The notes beneath the pieces were generated by a model. The model was given only the letters and a program-made list of their open reading frames with translations, was not told the DNA's origin and made no database searches. The position numbers were made by a program, and so were the translations under genes. A DNA stretch of 37,288 nucleotides from Candidatus Omnitrophota bacterium (GTDB lineage: Bacteria > Hinthialibacterota > Hinthialibacteria > Hinthialibacterales > JAKPRU01): positions 1 to 37,288 of the forward strand of contig JAKQSI010000055.1 of assembly GCA_029570205.1 (NCBI GenBank), written 5' to 3'. Positions within the stretch are counted from its first letter, which is position 1; every line of letters begins with the position of its first letter. Shown piece by piece: positions 26,762 to 35,665 of this stretch.

Positions 26762-29700
26762 CTAAATCCGTGGATCAAGAATCGGTCCCAGATACGCTTG
26801 AAACGGTTCCGGCACATCATACGGACCGATTGCCCGTATGGTGATCTTGCCGTCAATTCTCCGGGTCTGCGACAGGGAGATACGATCCTCCACCGGCGGA
26901 CGATGGTTTTTGGTTCCCAATCCGGAAATAAGACGGTTCCATCGGACCTGTATGCGCTCGCCGTTCGGCTCGCTTCGTACATGAGCCGGTTTTGCCGGGA
27001 CTATGCCGACTCCGTAGCCGTCCTCATCATTCCAGGAAGCCCATTGCACATTCCCCTTGTTTCCCGCACAGAACGGTTCGCCGGTCCAGAACGAGAAATA
27101 CCCTTTCAATGCCGCAATATGACGATCCGGGTACCAGCAATTCGGTCCGTATCCCTGCCAGCAGAAACGGCTCAACGATTTGGGTATCTCAAACCGCAGC
27201 CCATATTCGGGAAGTTCACAATCCAGACCGACCGCTTCCAGGCGATAGGTAATCTCCACAGCGGCCTGATCCGGGAACGAATATGAAAGATCCAGGTTAA
27301 ATCCGGCGTTGGAATCTACAGTTGAGCGATACGAATGTCTGGCGATCAGGGTTTTCCCGCTCCGTCTGACTTGGGATCGATCCTTCTGAAGTTCCAGATT
27401 CGCCAGGCGCACGCCACCAAACAGGGCGCCTTCTTTGTCCCAAACCTGCTCCGAAAAACTTCTCGGACGATAAACATTCGGCAGCAGCGGACCGTACAGT
27501 ACCTCCTTGCCGTGTGATGAAACCGAAATCAGCTCCCCGGTATCGCCGTTCATGGTAAGGCCCAGCGGCCCGGCTGTCACACAGGTGATCGGTCCGGCGG
27601 AAATCTCGACCGATTCTTTTCGATAAGCAGGGGCGGTCTGACTCGGTTCCTTAATTCCCATGTCAACTCGACAGCGGCTGACCTCGATCCCGTTCCAGTC
27701 GGTAAATGTCACCAACAGAAAGGTATCTTCCGGATGCGCGAGATCTTTGGGGATTTGTGCGGGAACCGAGAGACTTCGAGTATGGTGCGGCGGACATTCA
27801 ACCGGAATCACCCCGCTTCGCAGCTGTTTTCGCCCATCAAACAAAAACCAAGTCACCAGAATCCGGTTCAGGTCCGTGAAATCGTACCGATTCTCGACAT
27901 TCAAGGCGATTTTTTTCTTGCCTGATTGCGCCGGAATTGTTGTCTCTTGAATCAGCGCCGGACGGTATACTGCCATGGTTTCGTAATACTCCGGCTGCGG
28001 AATCCGATCGGAAGAGACAATCCCGTCGGTCCCCTTGATCCCCTGCGCATCCACCACGGTATTCTCATCCACCCAATAATCGGCCTGGATATCGGAGGGG
28101 GTCCCGGACTGAATCAGCGGATCGGCCTTTGCGTCCCATACCTCTCTTCCGTCCACTTTGCGGCGAATCCCCCGGTCCGACCAGAGCCAGATCATGCCCC
28201 CGGCGCATTTCTCGCATTCACGAACCTTCTCCCAGATATTCTGCAAACCTCCGCAACCGTTCCCCAATGCGTGCGAAAATGCGGTCATAATCACCGGGCG
28301 GGGCGTCGATCCCTCCGGAGGTTGACAGAGTTTCACCAAGTCCTCCCCAGCAGGAAAATGAGGAGCCAGAATATCTACTTCCGACGGAAGATTTTCTTCA
28401 TCGCGCTGCGGACACAGCACTGGACGGATCGGATCGATGGCCTTGACCAGGCTGATAATCTCGCGCGTCATCCCGGTATACGGATTCTCATTCCCAATAC
28501 TCCAACTGAGAACGGATGGATGGCTGCGGTCACGAGTGACAACTCCGCGGCCCCGAAGCAGGAAATACGGCAGATATCGTGTGTCCCAAAGCAGATGCTC
28601 GGCAAAATCGAACGGAACCTCCTCGATGACATACATCCCCATTTCATCGCATAGATCGATGAATCGCTCGTCCGGGGGATGAAACAGCGTTCGCACCGCG
28701 TTGATATTTGCCGCTTTCATCAGTTGGAGGTCTCTCCGCCAGAGCGTTTCATTGAATGCGGCGCCGGCGGAAGGGTCCAATTCGTCCCGGCATACGCCTT
28801 TCAGTTTGATCGGAACGCCGTTCAGCATGAAAACACCGCCCTGGATATGCACCGACCGAAATCCCACCTGTCGGACCACCTGCTCCCCAAGCCTTTTGTC
28901 GAACTGCAACGAGACTGTCAGCGTGGCAAGGACCGGGGACTCCGCCGACCACGGCGGAACATTCGGGATCGATTCATCCCACTCCAGGTGTGGCGAAGGG
29001 ATCTCCTGGCCGGAAACCTGTACTGTTTTCTGTTTCCGCAGCAACTCGGTTCCCTGTGGACCGGTCAGGCGGATCTCTCCGGTTACGGTTTCTGTTCGGG
29101 TGTGAGATGGAGGAAAGGAATCCAGCGCCATTTGAACCCGCAACCGGCCGGATTGATCCTTGGGATTGTAATCCGCCCGCACAAACAGGTCTTGAATAAA
29201 CGACTGCGGTTTCCGGATCAGGATCACCGGACGATAAATGCCGGATAGACTCCACGTGTCAAAACAGTCAAGAGAACAAATCTCCGGCGCTTTCACTACG
29301 CGCACCGCAAGGGTGTTTTCGGCTCCATATTCCAGAATCTGCGCAACCTGCACCTCAAACGGTGTGAATCCGCTCCAGTTCGATCCCACCTCCCGACCGT
29401 TGATCCATACTGTGGACCCGAACGAGACTCCCTCAAAACGGATATAGACAACACTGTTTTTCCACTCCGCCGGGAGGAAAAACTTGCGGCGGTATAACCC
29501 CATCAGATTAGAACGTGAGCCGAACTCCGGCTCCTCAAATCCGTACATCTCCCAATTCCCCGGAACCGGCACTTCGGGCCAGTCGGAATCGTCATACCCC
29601 GGCGCGGTAAAACCTGCAAACTCGGCAAAACCCTTGTTGTCTACAACACGCAATTTCCAGGTTCCGTCCAGGGAGAGGAAACTATTCGACTGATTCGATA

Positions 29701-29785
29701 TCGGCACCGCGTTCACACAAAGTGACAACAGAACAATCGGTGAAACCAGCCGAAGAACTTGTATGATAATCCGTTGAAGGTTCAT
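26762..29785 (-). CDS. GH2 beta-galactosidase-like protein with Ala in place of the nucleophile, exported
   Basis: This 1007-residue protein has a signal peptide (VLRLVSPIVLLSLCVNA) and the LacZ-like order: jelly-roll N domain (WKLRVVDNKGFAEF; WINGREVGSNWSGFTPFE), Ig-like domain, TIM barrel (FNETLWRRDLQLMKAANINA), then a small-chain-like C region (FEIPKSLSRFCWQGYGPNCW). The acid/base Glu is retained (Glu433 in SWSIGNEN). The nucleophile position is Ala502: the block reads IMTAFSHALGN where LacZ has ILCEYAHAMGN, codon GCA at 28280-28282. The Mg-ligand segment DEANIETHG is EEVPFDFAEH here. It may be catalytically dead, sugar-binding or use another mechanism. The start follows AAGG at 7 nt; a longer in-frame start upstream would put 50 residues before the signal peptide and is rejected. 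It is divergent from mnmA. Confidence 0.9.
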   Translation of the reverse strand: MNLQRIIIQVLRLVSPIVLLSLCVNAVPISNQSNSFLSLDGTWKLRVVDNKGFAEFAGFTAPGYDDSDWPEVPVPGNWEMYGFEEPEFGSRSNLMGLYRRKFFLPAEWKNSVVYIRFEGVSFGSTVWINGREVGSNWSGFTPFEVQVAQILEYGAENTLAVRVVKAPEICSLDCFDTWSLSGIYRPVILIRKPQSFIQDLFVRADYNPKDQSGRLRVQMALDSFPPSHTRTETVTGEIRLTGPQGTELLRKQKTVQVSGQEIPSPHLEWDESIPNVPPWSAESPVLATLTVSLQFDKRLGEQVVRQVGFRSVHIQGGVFMLNGVPIKLKGVCRDELDPSAGAAFNETLWRRDLQLMKAANINAVRTLFHPPDERFIDLCDEMGMYVIEEVPFDFAEHLLWDTRYLPYFLLRGRGVVTRDRSHPSVLSWSIGNENPYTGMTREIISLVKAIDPIRPVLCPQRDEENLPSEVDILAPHFPAGEDLVKLCQPPEGSTPRPVIMTAFSHALGNGCGGLQNIWEKVRECEKCAGGMIWLWSDRGIRRKVDGREVWDAKADPLIQSGTPSDIQADYWVDENTVVDAQGIKGTDGIVSSDRIPQPEYYETMAVYRPALIQETTIPAQSGKKKIALNVENRYDFTDLNRILVTWFLFDGRKQLRSGVIPVECPPHHTRSLSVPAQIPKDLAHPEDTFLLVTFTDWNGIEVSRCRVDMGIKEPSQTAPAYRKESVEISAGPITCVTAGPLGLTMNGDTGELISVSSHGKEVLYGPLLPNVYRPRSFSEQVWDKEGALFGGVRLANLELQKDRSQVRRSGKTLIARHSYRSTVDSNAGFNLDLSYSFPDQAAVEITYRLEAVGLDCELPEYGLRFEIPKSLSRFCWQGYGPNCWYPDRHIAALKGYFSFWTGEPFCAGNKGNVQWASWNDEDGYGVGIVPAKPAHVRSEPNGERIQVRWNRLISGLGTKNHRPPVEDRISLSQTRRIDGKITIRAIGPYDVPEPFQAYLGPILDPRI

Positions 29786-29881
29786 AGCCGGACCTTGGGC
29801 CTCCCGTTGTATGCAAACTGTCTGGCAATGGTGGCGGTTGGTGAGGCCGGAATCAAGAGAGGCAACCACGCAGACCATCCT

Positions 29882-29919
29882 CAGGTTGCACCGGCATCTT
29901 GCCGGTGGGTGACAACCTG
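29882..29919. promoter_or_regulatory. Nested two-stem hairpin in the mnmA leader
   Basis: CAGGTTG and CAACCTG form an outer 7-bp stem; inside, CACCGGCA and TGCCGGTG form a perfect 8-bp stem with a three-base loop. The structure ends 14 bp before the mnmA start codon, where a weak RBS (CCGGAAC) lies. It could be a repeat element or a leader control site. Confidence 0.4.
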
Positions 29920-29933
29920 CCCGGAACAAAAAC

Positions 29934-30971
29934 ATGAAACAAAAAACAGCAGTCCTGATGAGCGGCGGGGTAGACAGCAGTGTGGCGGCGCTGTTGCTGA
30001 GAGACCGGGGCTATAATGTCTTTGGGCTGACCATCCTGCAGTATGAACATGACCCATCGGACAGCCAGGTGGAAAAGGCGCAATCCGTGGCGCACCTTCT
30101 TGGGTTGGAACATCACACTCTTGCACTTTCGCAATTCTTTCGGGAAGCCGTGATCGAGCCGTTCCTGGAGGCATATCGCGCCGGGCGAACGCCCAATCCC
30201 TGCTTTCGCTGCAATCCCAGGCTGAAATTCGGCAAATGCTTTGAGATCGCCCGGCAAATGGGCGCCGAATGCATCGCCACCGGCCATTATGCGCGGATTC
30301 TCTCGACAGACCGTGGGCTGCGACTCGGCAGGGCGATGGACCCGTGGAAAGACCAGAGCTATTTCCTGGCAGGAGTTCCAGGCGGAATGCTGGAAAACAT
30401 CCTGTTTCCTAATGGCGAATTGACAAAGGAACGGGTCCGTCAAATTGCGCGGGAACATAGCCTTCCCGGTGCCGACACCGAGGAAAGTCAGGAGATCTGC
30501 TTTACACCGGGCGGTGATGTTCATGCCTTCCTGGAAGGGCAACTTGAGGAAAATGAGGGGGATATCGTGGACGGTTCAGGCGCAGTTTTGGGTTGTCACC
30601 GGGGGATTGTGCATTACACCGTAGGACAGCGAAAAGGACTGGGATTGGCCGGCGGGCCGTATTATGTCCGGGCGCTGGATGCAGCGAGAAATCAGGTGCT
30701 TGTCGGCAGGTATGAGGAGCTGCTTGCACGCAGGGTCTATGCCGTCGAGGCAAATTTCTTTGCCCCTCTTGTACAGGGAACCGGCGGCCAGGCCAAGATC
30801 CGATCCCGCCACACCGCCGCACCCTGCACAGTGATTCACGCAACGGGGGAAACATTCGCTGTGGAGTTCACCCAACCGCAGTGGGGTGTGGCCCCCGGTC
30901 AGGCTCTGGTCCTTTATCATGGAGATATCATTCTCGCAGGCGGCGTAATTGACCGCTGGGACCCGGCCTGA
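29934..30971 (+). CDS. mnmA: tRNA 2-thiouridylase
   Basis: This 345-residue cytoplasmic enzyme inserts sulfur at U34 of Glu, Gln and Lys tRNAs. The N-type PP-loop is SGGVDSS (10-16). The catalytic Cys lies in TPNPCFRCN (Cys93, with Cys90 nearby), the second active Cys in EESQEICF (Cys189), and the tRNA-binding C-terminal beta domains begin near YTVGQRKGLG. Length is a little short of E. coli MnmA (about 370). It stands alone between the GH2 gene (divergent) and the PHP gene. A hairpin occupies its leader. Confidence 0.93.
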   Translation: MKQKTAVLMSGGVDSSVAALLLRDRGYNVFGLTILQYEHDPSDSQVEKAQSVAHLLGLEHHTLALSQFFREAVIEPFLEAYRAGRTPNPCFRCNPRLKFGKCFEIARQMGAECIATGHYARILSTDRGLRLGRAMDPWKDQSYFLAGVPGGMLENILFPNGELTKERVRQIAREHSLPGADTEESQEICFTPGGDVHAFLEGQLEENEGDIVDGSGAVLGCHRGIVHYTVGQRKGLGLAGGPYYVRALDAARNQVLVGRYEELLARRVYAVEANFFAPLVQGTGGQAKIRSRHTAAPCTVIHATGETFAVEFTQPQWGVAPGQALVLYHGDIILAGGVIDRWDPA

Positions 30972-31153
30972 TTGTAGATTGCGGATTGTTGGGGTAAGGG
31001 ATTTTCCGGGTGGCACAGGCATCCCTGATCGGTTCTGTCTGTTCCATCCTCTTTCGTCTCTCGCATCAATTTCTTGCAGAATCACCCGGGAATATAGTAT
31101 GCTTGCTCAATACACAATAAGGCGAGTTTCTTCTGCAACAAAGGAGTGTCAGA

Positions 31154-32305
31154 ATGTCTCGATCGCGATCTTACCGCTTTTCTTCACTTGTGGTCTTCAT
31201 CTCCGCCTCTCTCTTTTTCACCTTTGCAGGACCGGTCCGGGCAGAGGTTCGCACGGAGGTGAAGATCCCGAACATCCCGGAATACACGATACTCAAGTGC
31301 GATTTCCACACGCACACCGTCTTCTCGGATGGCGATGTCTGGCCGACCGTCCGGGTCGAGGAAGCCTGGCGGGATGGACTGGATGCCATTGCCATCACAG
31401 ATCACATTGAATATCAGCCACACAAAAAAGATGTATCGACCGACCACAACCGTTCTTATGAACTGGCCGAGCCGCAGGCACAGGCCCTGGGAATGATCCT
31501 TATCCGTGGGGCTGAGATCACCCGCAGCCTCCCTCCGGGACATTTCAACGCCATCTTTATCAAGGATGCCAATCCGCTGGATACGAAAGAGTATCTGGAT
31601 GCGATCAAGGCCGCCATCGATCAGGGCGCATTTGTGTTCTGGAATCATCCGTCATTCTCTCATCCGAAAGGAATCTCCGAATGGTTTCCCGAACACACCA
31701 CGATCTTGGAGAAAGGCTGGATGTACGGTATCGAGGTTGTGAACGGAAGAACCTATTACCCGGAATCTCAACAATGGTGCCTGGAGAAAAAACTGACCAT
31801 GATGGCGGACTCGGATATCCACGACCCGATTGGGATGTATTCCATTCCGGGCGTGGAAGAGAAACGACCGATGACGCTTGTCCTGGCGAAAGAGCGGACA
31901 CCGGAGGCAATCAAAGAGGCCCTGTTTGCCCGCAAAACAGTTGTTTACGCCTTGGGGATGCTGATCGGGGAAGAACAATATCTCAAGCCGATTTTCGATG
32001 CCTCCATCAATGTGCTGAATCCTTCCGTCAATCTCTCTGCGGGCGGCAGGGGGATTTGTCAAATTCGAAACAATTCTGAGGTGAGTTTTGAATTGGAGTG
32101 CGCCGCCCAACCGGAGGATATCACGGTCCCTCAAAGTCTCGTGTTGTATGGAGACAAGGTCACCAGATTTCCAATCAAGGCCAAATCGAAAGAGACTACC
32201 GGCACAAAGAAAGTTAAAGTCTCGTATGTGGTAAAGAATCTCCTGATCGCCCCGAAAACAGGACTGCCGGTAACTTTGGACTTCGAGGCGGTCTTTACGA
32301 AATAG
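31154..32305 (+). CDS. Exported PHP-domain metal-dependent phosphoesterase-like protein
   Basis: A 383-residue protein with a signal peptide (SLVVFISASLFFTFAGPVRA) and a PHP metal-binding site: HTHTVFSDG (His52, His54), ITDH (Asp83, His84), GAEIT (Glu121), WNHP (His165) and ADSDIHD (Asp219/221, His223). PHP enzymes hydrolyse phosphoester bonds with two or three metal ions; the natural substrate is unknown. A C-terminal beta-sandwich of about 100 residues follows. AAAGGAG lies 6 nt before the ATG. Upstream, TTGCAG and TATGCT with 18-bp spacing (31074-31103) may be a weak promoter. The FG-GAP gene follows at 28 bp, so both are probably one operon. Confidence 0.87.
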   Translation: MSRSRSYRFSSLVVFISASLFFTFAGPVRAEVRTEVKIPNIPEYTILKCDFHTHTVFSDGDVWPTVRVEEAWRDGLDAIAITDHIEYQPHKKDVSTDHNRSYELAEPQAQALGMILIRGAEITRSLPPGHFNAIFIKDANPLDTKEYLDAIKAAIDQGAFVFWNHPSFSHPKGISEWFPEHTTILEKGWMYGIEVVNGRTYYPESQQWCLEKKLTMMADSDIHDPIGMYSIPGVEEKRPMTLVLAKERTPEAIKEALFARKTVVYALGMLIGEEQYLKPIFDASINVLNPSVNLSAGGRGICQIRNNSEVSFELECAAQPEDITVPQSLVLYGDKVTRFPIKAKSKETTGTKKVKVSYVVKNLLIAPKTGLPVTLDFEAVFTK

Positions 32306-32333
32306 ACTCTTATGGATTGAGAGGAACATTCTG

Positions 32334-33524
32334 ATGCGTTTTCACTTGTCTCTAATCGCGCTTCTAATGTGCATACCGGCGGTCCTGGCATTCACCCTGC
32401 CGCCGTTCGAGACCGTTGTGATCGACTCTGATATCAAGCTCGGCTATAACCTGACCCTGGGTGATATCGATGCCGACGGAAAACAGGACATCATCGGTCT
32501 TGCGGAATCCGATTCCGGTTATGTTGCCTGGTACAGGAATCCGAGTTGGCAGAAGTTCCGTATCACACCGGAAAGCCTCAAGTCTCCCATTGATGCCCAG
32601 GTACAGGACATCGACGGCGATGGAGATCTCGACATCGCTGTGGCGCATGATTTTCATTATACCGATGACACTCCGAAAGGTGCAGTGAGCTGGCTGGAGA
32701 ATACCGGGAAATGGGATGAACCCTGGCCGGTACACCCGATCGGATTCGAGCCGACTCTCCACCGCATCCGTTGGATTGACTTGGATGGGGACAAAAAACC
32801 GGAACTTCTCTCCGCTCCCATTCTCGGCCCCGGCTCGCAGAAGCCTCTCTATATTGCCACCCCGGTACGATTGGAGACCTTTGCCATTCCGGGTGACCTG
32901 TCTGTTCCGTTATGGGAAGAGCGCCTGATAGATGATTCGCTGCATCTGGATCATGGCCTGACTGTACTCGATTGGGATAAGGATGGCCGGGATGATTTCC
33001 TCACCGCAAGCCATGAGGGAATCACTCTGTTTTTGAATAAACAATCCGGCCTGCAGCGCCAGGTTCTCAACAAAGGCTTTCAATCCGACAGCGGCGATCA
33101 GGGTTCCAGCGATGTTCGCCGGGGTTTTCTTGGGAAGAACAAGCCGTTCCTGGCCGCGATTGAACCGCGCCATGGGCATCAATTAGTTGTTTATCTTCCC
33201 CCAAAATCCGGTGATACCTGGCAACGGGTAGTTCTGGATGACACATTCAAAACCGGCCACGCGCTGGCCTGCGGTGATCTGGACAAGGATGGTGACGATG
33301 AAATTGCCGCCGGGTATCGCGGCGAGGGAACCAGCCTGTTCCTGTATGAATGCGCTAATCCGCGGCAGGGAACCGAGTGGGTCCGAACGCCGTTAGATGA
33401 AGGCGGAATCGCGGCCAACAGCTGTGTATTCTTCGACAGCGATGGGGATGGAGACCGGGATATTGTCTGTATCGGCGGCTCCACAAATAACCTCAAATTG
33501 TATATTAATCGAATGAAACCGTAG
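32334..33524 (+). CDS. Secreted FG-GAP/VCBS-repeat protein
   Basis: A 396-residue protein with a signal peptide (LIALLMCIPAVLA) and at least six calcium-binding FG-GAP/VCBS motifs of D-x-D-x-D-G type: DIDADGKQD, DIDGDGDLD, DLDGDKKPE, DWDKDGRDD, DLDKDGDDE, DSDGDGDRD. These form a seven-bladed, integrin-like propeller, commonly a binding or scaffold surface. No catalytic domain is visible. It follows the PHP gene by 28 bp with GAGAGG about 9 nt before its ATG, and the two exported proteins probably act together. Two hairpins lie right after its stop codon. Confidence 0.88.
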   Translation: MRFHLSLIALLMCIPAVLAFTLPPFETVVIDSDIKLGYNLTLGDIDADGKQDIIGLAESDSGYVAWYRNPSWQKFRITPESLKSPIDAQVQDIDGDGDLDIAVAHDFHYTDDTPKGAVSWLENTGKWDEPWPVHPIGFEPTLHRIRWIDLDGDKKPELLSAPILGPGSQKPLYIATPVRLETFAIPGDLSVPLWEERLIDDSLHLDHGLTVLDWDKDGRDDFLTASHEGITLFLNKQSGLQRQVLNKGFQSDSGDQGSSDVRRGFLGKNKPFLAAIEPRHGHQLVVYLPPKSGDTWQRVVLDDTFKTGHALACGDLDKDGDDEIAAGYRGEGTSLFLYECANPRQGTEWVRTPLDEGGIAANSCVFFDSDGDGDRDIVCIGGSTNNLKLYINRMKP

Positions 33525-33544
33525 GGGCGCACGGCTGTGCGCCC
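33525..33544 (+). terminator. Perfect 8-bp hairpin directly after the FG-GAP gene
   Basis: GGGCGCAC and GTGCGCCC pair around GGCT, starting at the base after the TAG stop. It is followed by TTGG rather than a T tract, so it may be a terminator of the bidirectional type or an intergenic repeat. Confidence 0.45.
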
Positions 33545-33551
33545 TTGGAGT

Positions 33552-33571
33552 GCGGGAGCGTTAGCTCCCGC
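33552..33571. repeat. Perfect 8-bp palindrome, second hairpin after the FG-GAP gene
   Basis: GCGGGAGC and GCTCCCGC pair around GTTA. A closely similar element in inverted orientation lies at 16993-17012 (GCGGGAGCG, then GCTCCTGCC), suggesting a dispersed intergenic palindrome. Confidence 0.5.
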
Positions 33572-33669
33572 CTTGTCCTGCCTGTAAATTATGGCTCATT
33601 TCACGTATTGATCTACTCGGGAAATCCATTATCATAATACGATTTTACTACGGGTATCCGGAGGAAAAC

Positions 33670-35206
33670 ATGAATCGACGGAAATCTGCTCTGCTGGTTG
33701 CATCACTGGGACTTTTTCTTCTTTGTTCATGCAGCCACCAGGCCCGCAACTCCTCTCTTCCGAAAACACACGCGCCTGCTGTGTCCTTCACCAGAGTGGA
33801 AACACTCGATGAGTTGCTTGCGCAGCCGGAGGAGGAAATCGACATCGCCCTTGGTGCGCTGCTCGTCGAGCGTGAGTTGGAGCCGGATCTCGACGTAGAC
33901 CACTACCTGAAACAGGTGAATGACCTCGCGAAGGAACTTGGGCCTCGAATCGTCTCCTGCAAGATCCCATCCGACCAACTGGGAAAAATGGCGGAATTCA
34001 TATTCGAAGAAAAGCAAATCGGGATTGCGCATGATGATCCGGGTAAGGGCCGATTTCTCAATGAGTTGTTGGATAACGGACACGGAAATTGTTTCGGACT
34101 GACCTTGCTGTATCTCTCGCTTGGTCAGCGGCTCGACATACCGTTAAAAATGGTCGCTGTTCCCGGGCATTCCTTTGCGTATTATGACAGCAGGAAATCC
34201 ACAATTGCCGTTGTTTTGCTGCAAGCCGGCGAGACGCTTCGAGAGAATGGGGAATTGGATCACGCATAGGATCGACCGATGAGGCAGTAAGTATGCTTCG
34301 CCGCGCGGCTGAACTCGATCCCAATGCCGCCATCATACATTACGAATTGGGCATGGTCTTGATGGAAAAACACGACCTTGCAGACGCCGTCGCGGCGTTT
34401 CGCAGGAGTATCGAGATCGATCCGGACAATCCGAAGGTCTACGGAAGTCTTGGCATTGCCCTGTATCACCAACACGACCTGGAAGGAGCGATTGGTGCAT
34501 TCCGCAAAGCGATCGACATGGGCCTCGGTTCCGCTTTGTATCACATGAGGCTTGGTTTTGCTCTATTCCAGCAAGGAAACACAGACGAAGCCTTGGCCGC
34601 ATTCCGAAAGGCCGAAGCAGTTGATCCGAATATACTGAATCAGTCCCCGAATTACCGCCTGATGGCGGGAATCGCCTGCCATAAGGGCGGGGATTTCCAG
34701 GCAGCCAAGGAACATTTTCGCAAAGCGATTGGACTGGATGCAGGTTACGATGAAGCCTATTGGCGCTTGGGAGCCATTCTTGCAGACGAGGGTAATTTGG
34801 ATGAGGCGGCTGCGATGCTCGGTAAGGCCGTCGAACTCAATCCGAAAAATGCCCTGGCGTGCCTGATCCTCGGCACTCTTCTCCACAAGCAGGGAAAAAC
34901 GGACGAAAGTATAGCGCGTTTGGGAAAGCCATCGGGGCGGATCCTTCCAATCTCATGGCCCATATCGGGATGGGACTCGCTCTCAATGAAAAAGGAGACA
35001 CAGAAAAGGCGATTGACGCTTTTCGCAGGGCCGTTGCCATTGATCCGCGTCACCCCCAGGCCTCTCAGGCTTTGCTTGGCGGTCTCTGCGATTTCCGAAA
35101 ATATGACGAGGCATGGGCCGAGGTGAAACGTTGCCGTACGCTCGGAATGGAACTACCCGCCGGCCTTCTCGACCGCCTCAAACGTGAATCCGGCAGGGAG
35201 GAGTGA
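33670..35206 (+). pseudogene. Frameshifted transglutaminase-like/TPR lipoprotein gene
   Basis: Three plus-strand frames join into one gene. 33670-34269 encodes a lipoprotein signal (LGLFLLCSC, Cys19 or Cys21) and a SirB1/Transglut_core2-like core with GNCFGLTLLYLSLGQRL (Cys141) and VPGHSFAYYD (His167). Next come TPR repeats to 34915, and a third frame carries the last TPRs and the end at 35206. First break: reading joins perfectly (GELDHA then VSMLRRAAELDP, exact TPR spacing) if the 20 bases at 34267-34286 are removed. Second break: near 34914-34918 one missing G would restore ESIAAFGKAIGADP. The transglutaminase core also ends abruptly before the first TPR, so an internal deletion is possible. 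Intact relatives probably anchor at the outer membrane and bind proteins. Assembly error cannot be excluded for the single-base break. Confidence 0.8.
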
Positions 35207-35588
35207 TAACCGAACGGTGATTCGCCTGACCCACATTCGTCATCAATGTTCGTAAGCGGCTGATGTTATTGATGTGAGTGGTGATTACCGGCGCTATTTT
35301 CTGTATTTCTGCTTCGGGCGGGGATATCGGGTTACACGCCAATTCATCCCCAATCTCCTGTAAACCCCCCGGTGTTCCGCCTCCGCCACCAACCCGTCTA
35401 TCCGGTGTCCCATAGTCCTTTCCCAAACCAAACCATGAGGAATTTGGACCGGCGAACAGGAGATAGAACCGTAAAGTATGAGGAACCGAAAGACTCGTGG
35501 AAAAACAACTTTCCACACAAGACAAATCCATGACAAAATGGAGTTCAACTCATAAGATACGAAGCACGTAAGCTCAGTGTTTTCAAGA
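35207..35588. other. Intergenic region between the decayed TPR gene and the tRNA fragment
   Basis: I see no convincing gene in these roughly 380 bases. A minus-strand frame crosses it but runs through the tRNA fragment and has no RBS or recognisable domain. The region may be a remnant of inserted DNA. Confidence 0.4.
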
Positions 35589-35630
35589 AGGGGGAGACGG
35601 GTCTCGAACCCGCTACCCTCAGATTGGAAG
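35589..35630 (-). pseudogene. tRNA-Gly(TCC) 3' half, remnant or attachment site
   Basis: Read on the minus strand, the bases match tRNA positions 32 to 73 without a gap: anticodon loop CTTCCAA (anticodon TCC, glycine), 3' anticodon stem TCTGA, five-base variable loop, T arm GCGGG-TTCGAGA-CCCGT with all five pairs possible (one G-U), 3' acceptor strand CTCCCCC and T73, the usual bacterial tRNA-Gly discriminator. The 5' half, which should contain TCAGA and GGGGGAG, is absent upstream, so it is not a functional tRNA. tRNA 3' halves starting at the anticodon loop are typical attachment sites left by tyrosine integrases. It lies 138 bp before the CRISPR array. Confidence 0.75.
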
Positions 35631-35665
35631 TACATGGTAGCGGTCATGCCCTCTCGCACCGTCTC
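35594..35665. repeat. Two-part inverted repeat overlapping the tRNA fragment
   Basis: GAGACGG (35594-35600) pairs with CCGTCTC (35659-35665), and CCGCTACC (35610-35617) pairs with GGTAGCGG (35636-35643). Both left arms lie in the tRNA T arm/acceptor, so part of the tRNA end seems mirrored on the far side. The total span is 72 bp. Confidence 0.6.

Noticed and set aside
29786-29935. N-terminal extension of the GH2 protein to 29935
   Set aside because: It would place 50 residues before the signal peptide and has no better RBS.
35594-35665. A complete 72-base tRNA using GAGACGG/CCGTCTC as acceptor stem
   Set aside because: This fold destroys the canonical T arm and leaves no D arm; the 3'-half reading explains the sequence better.
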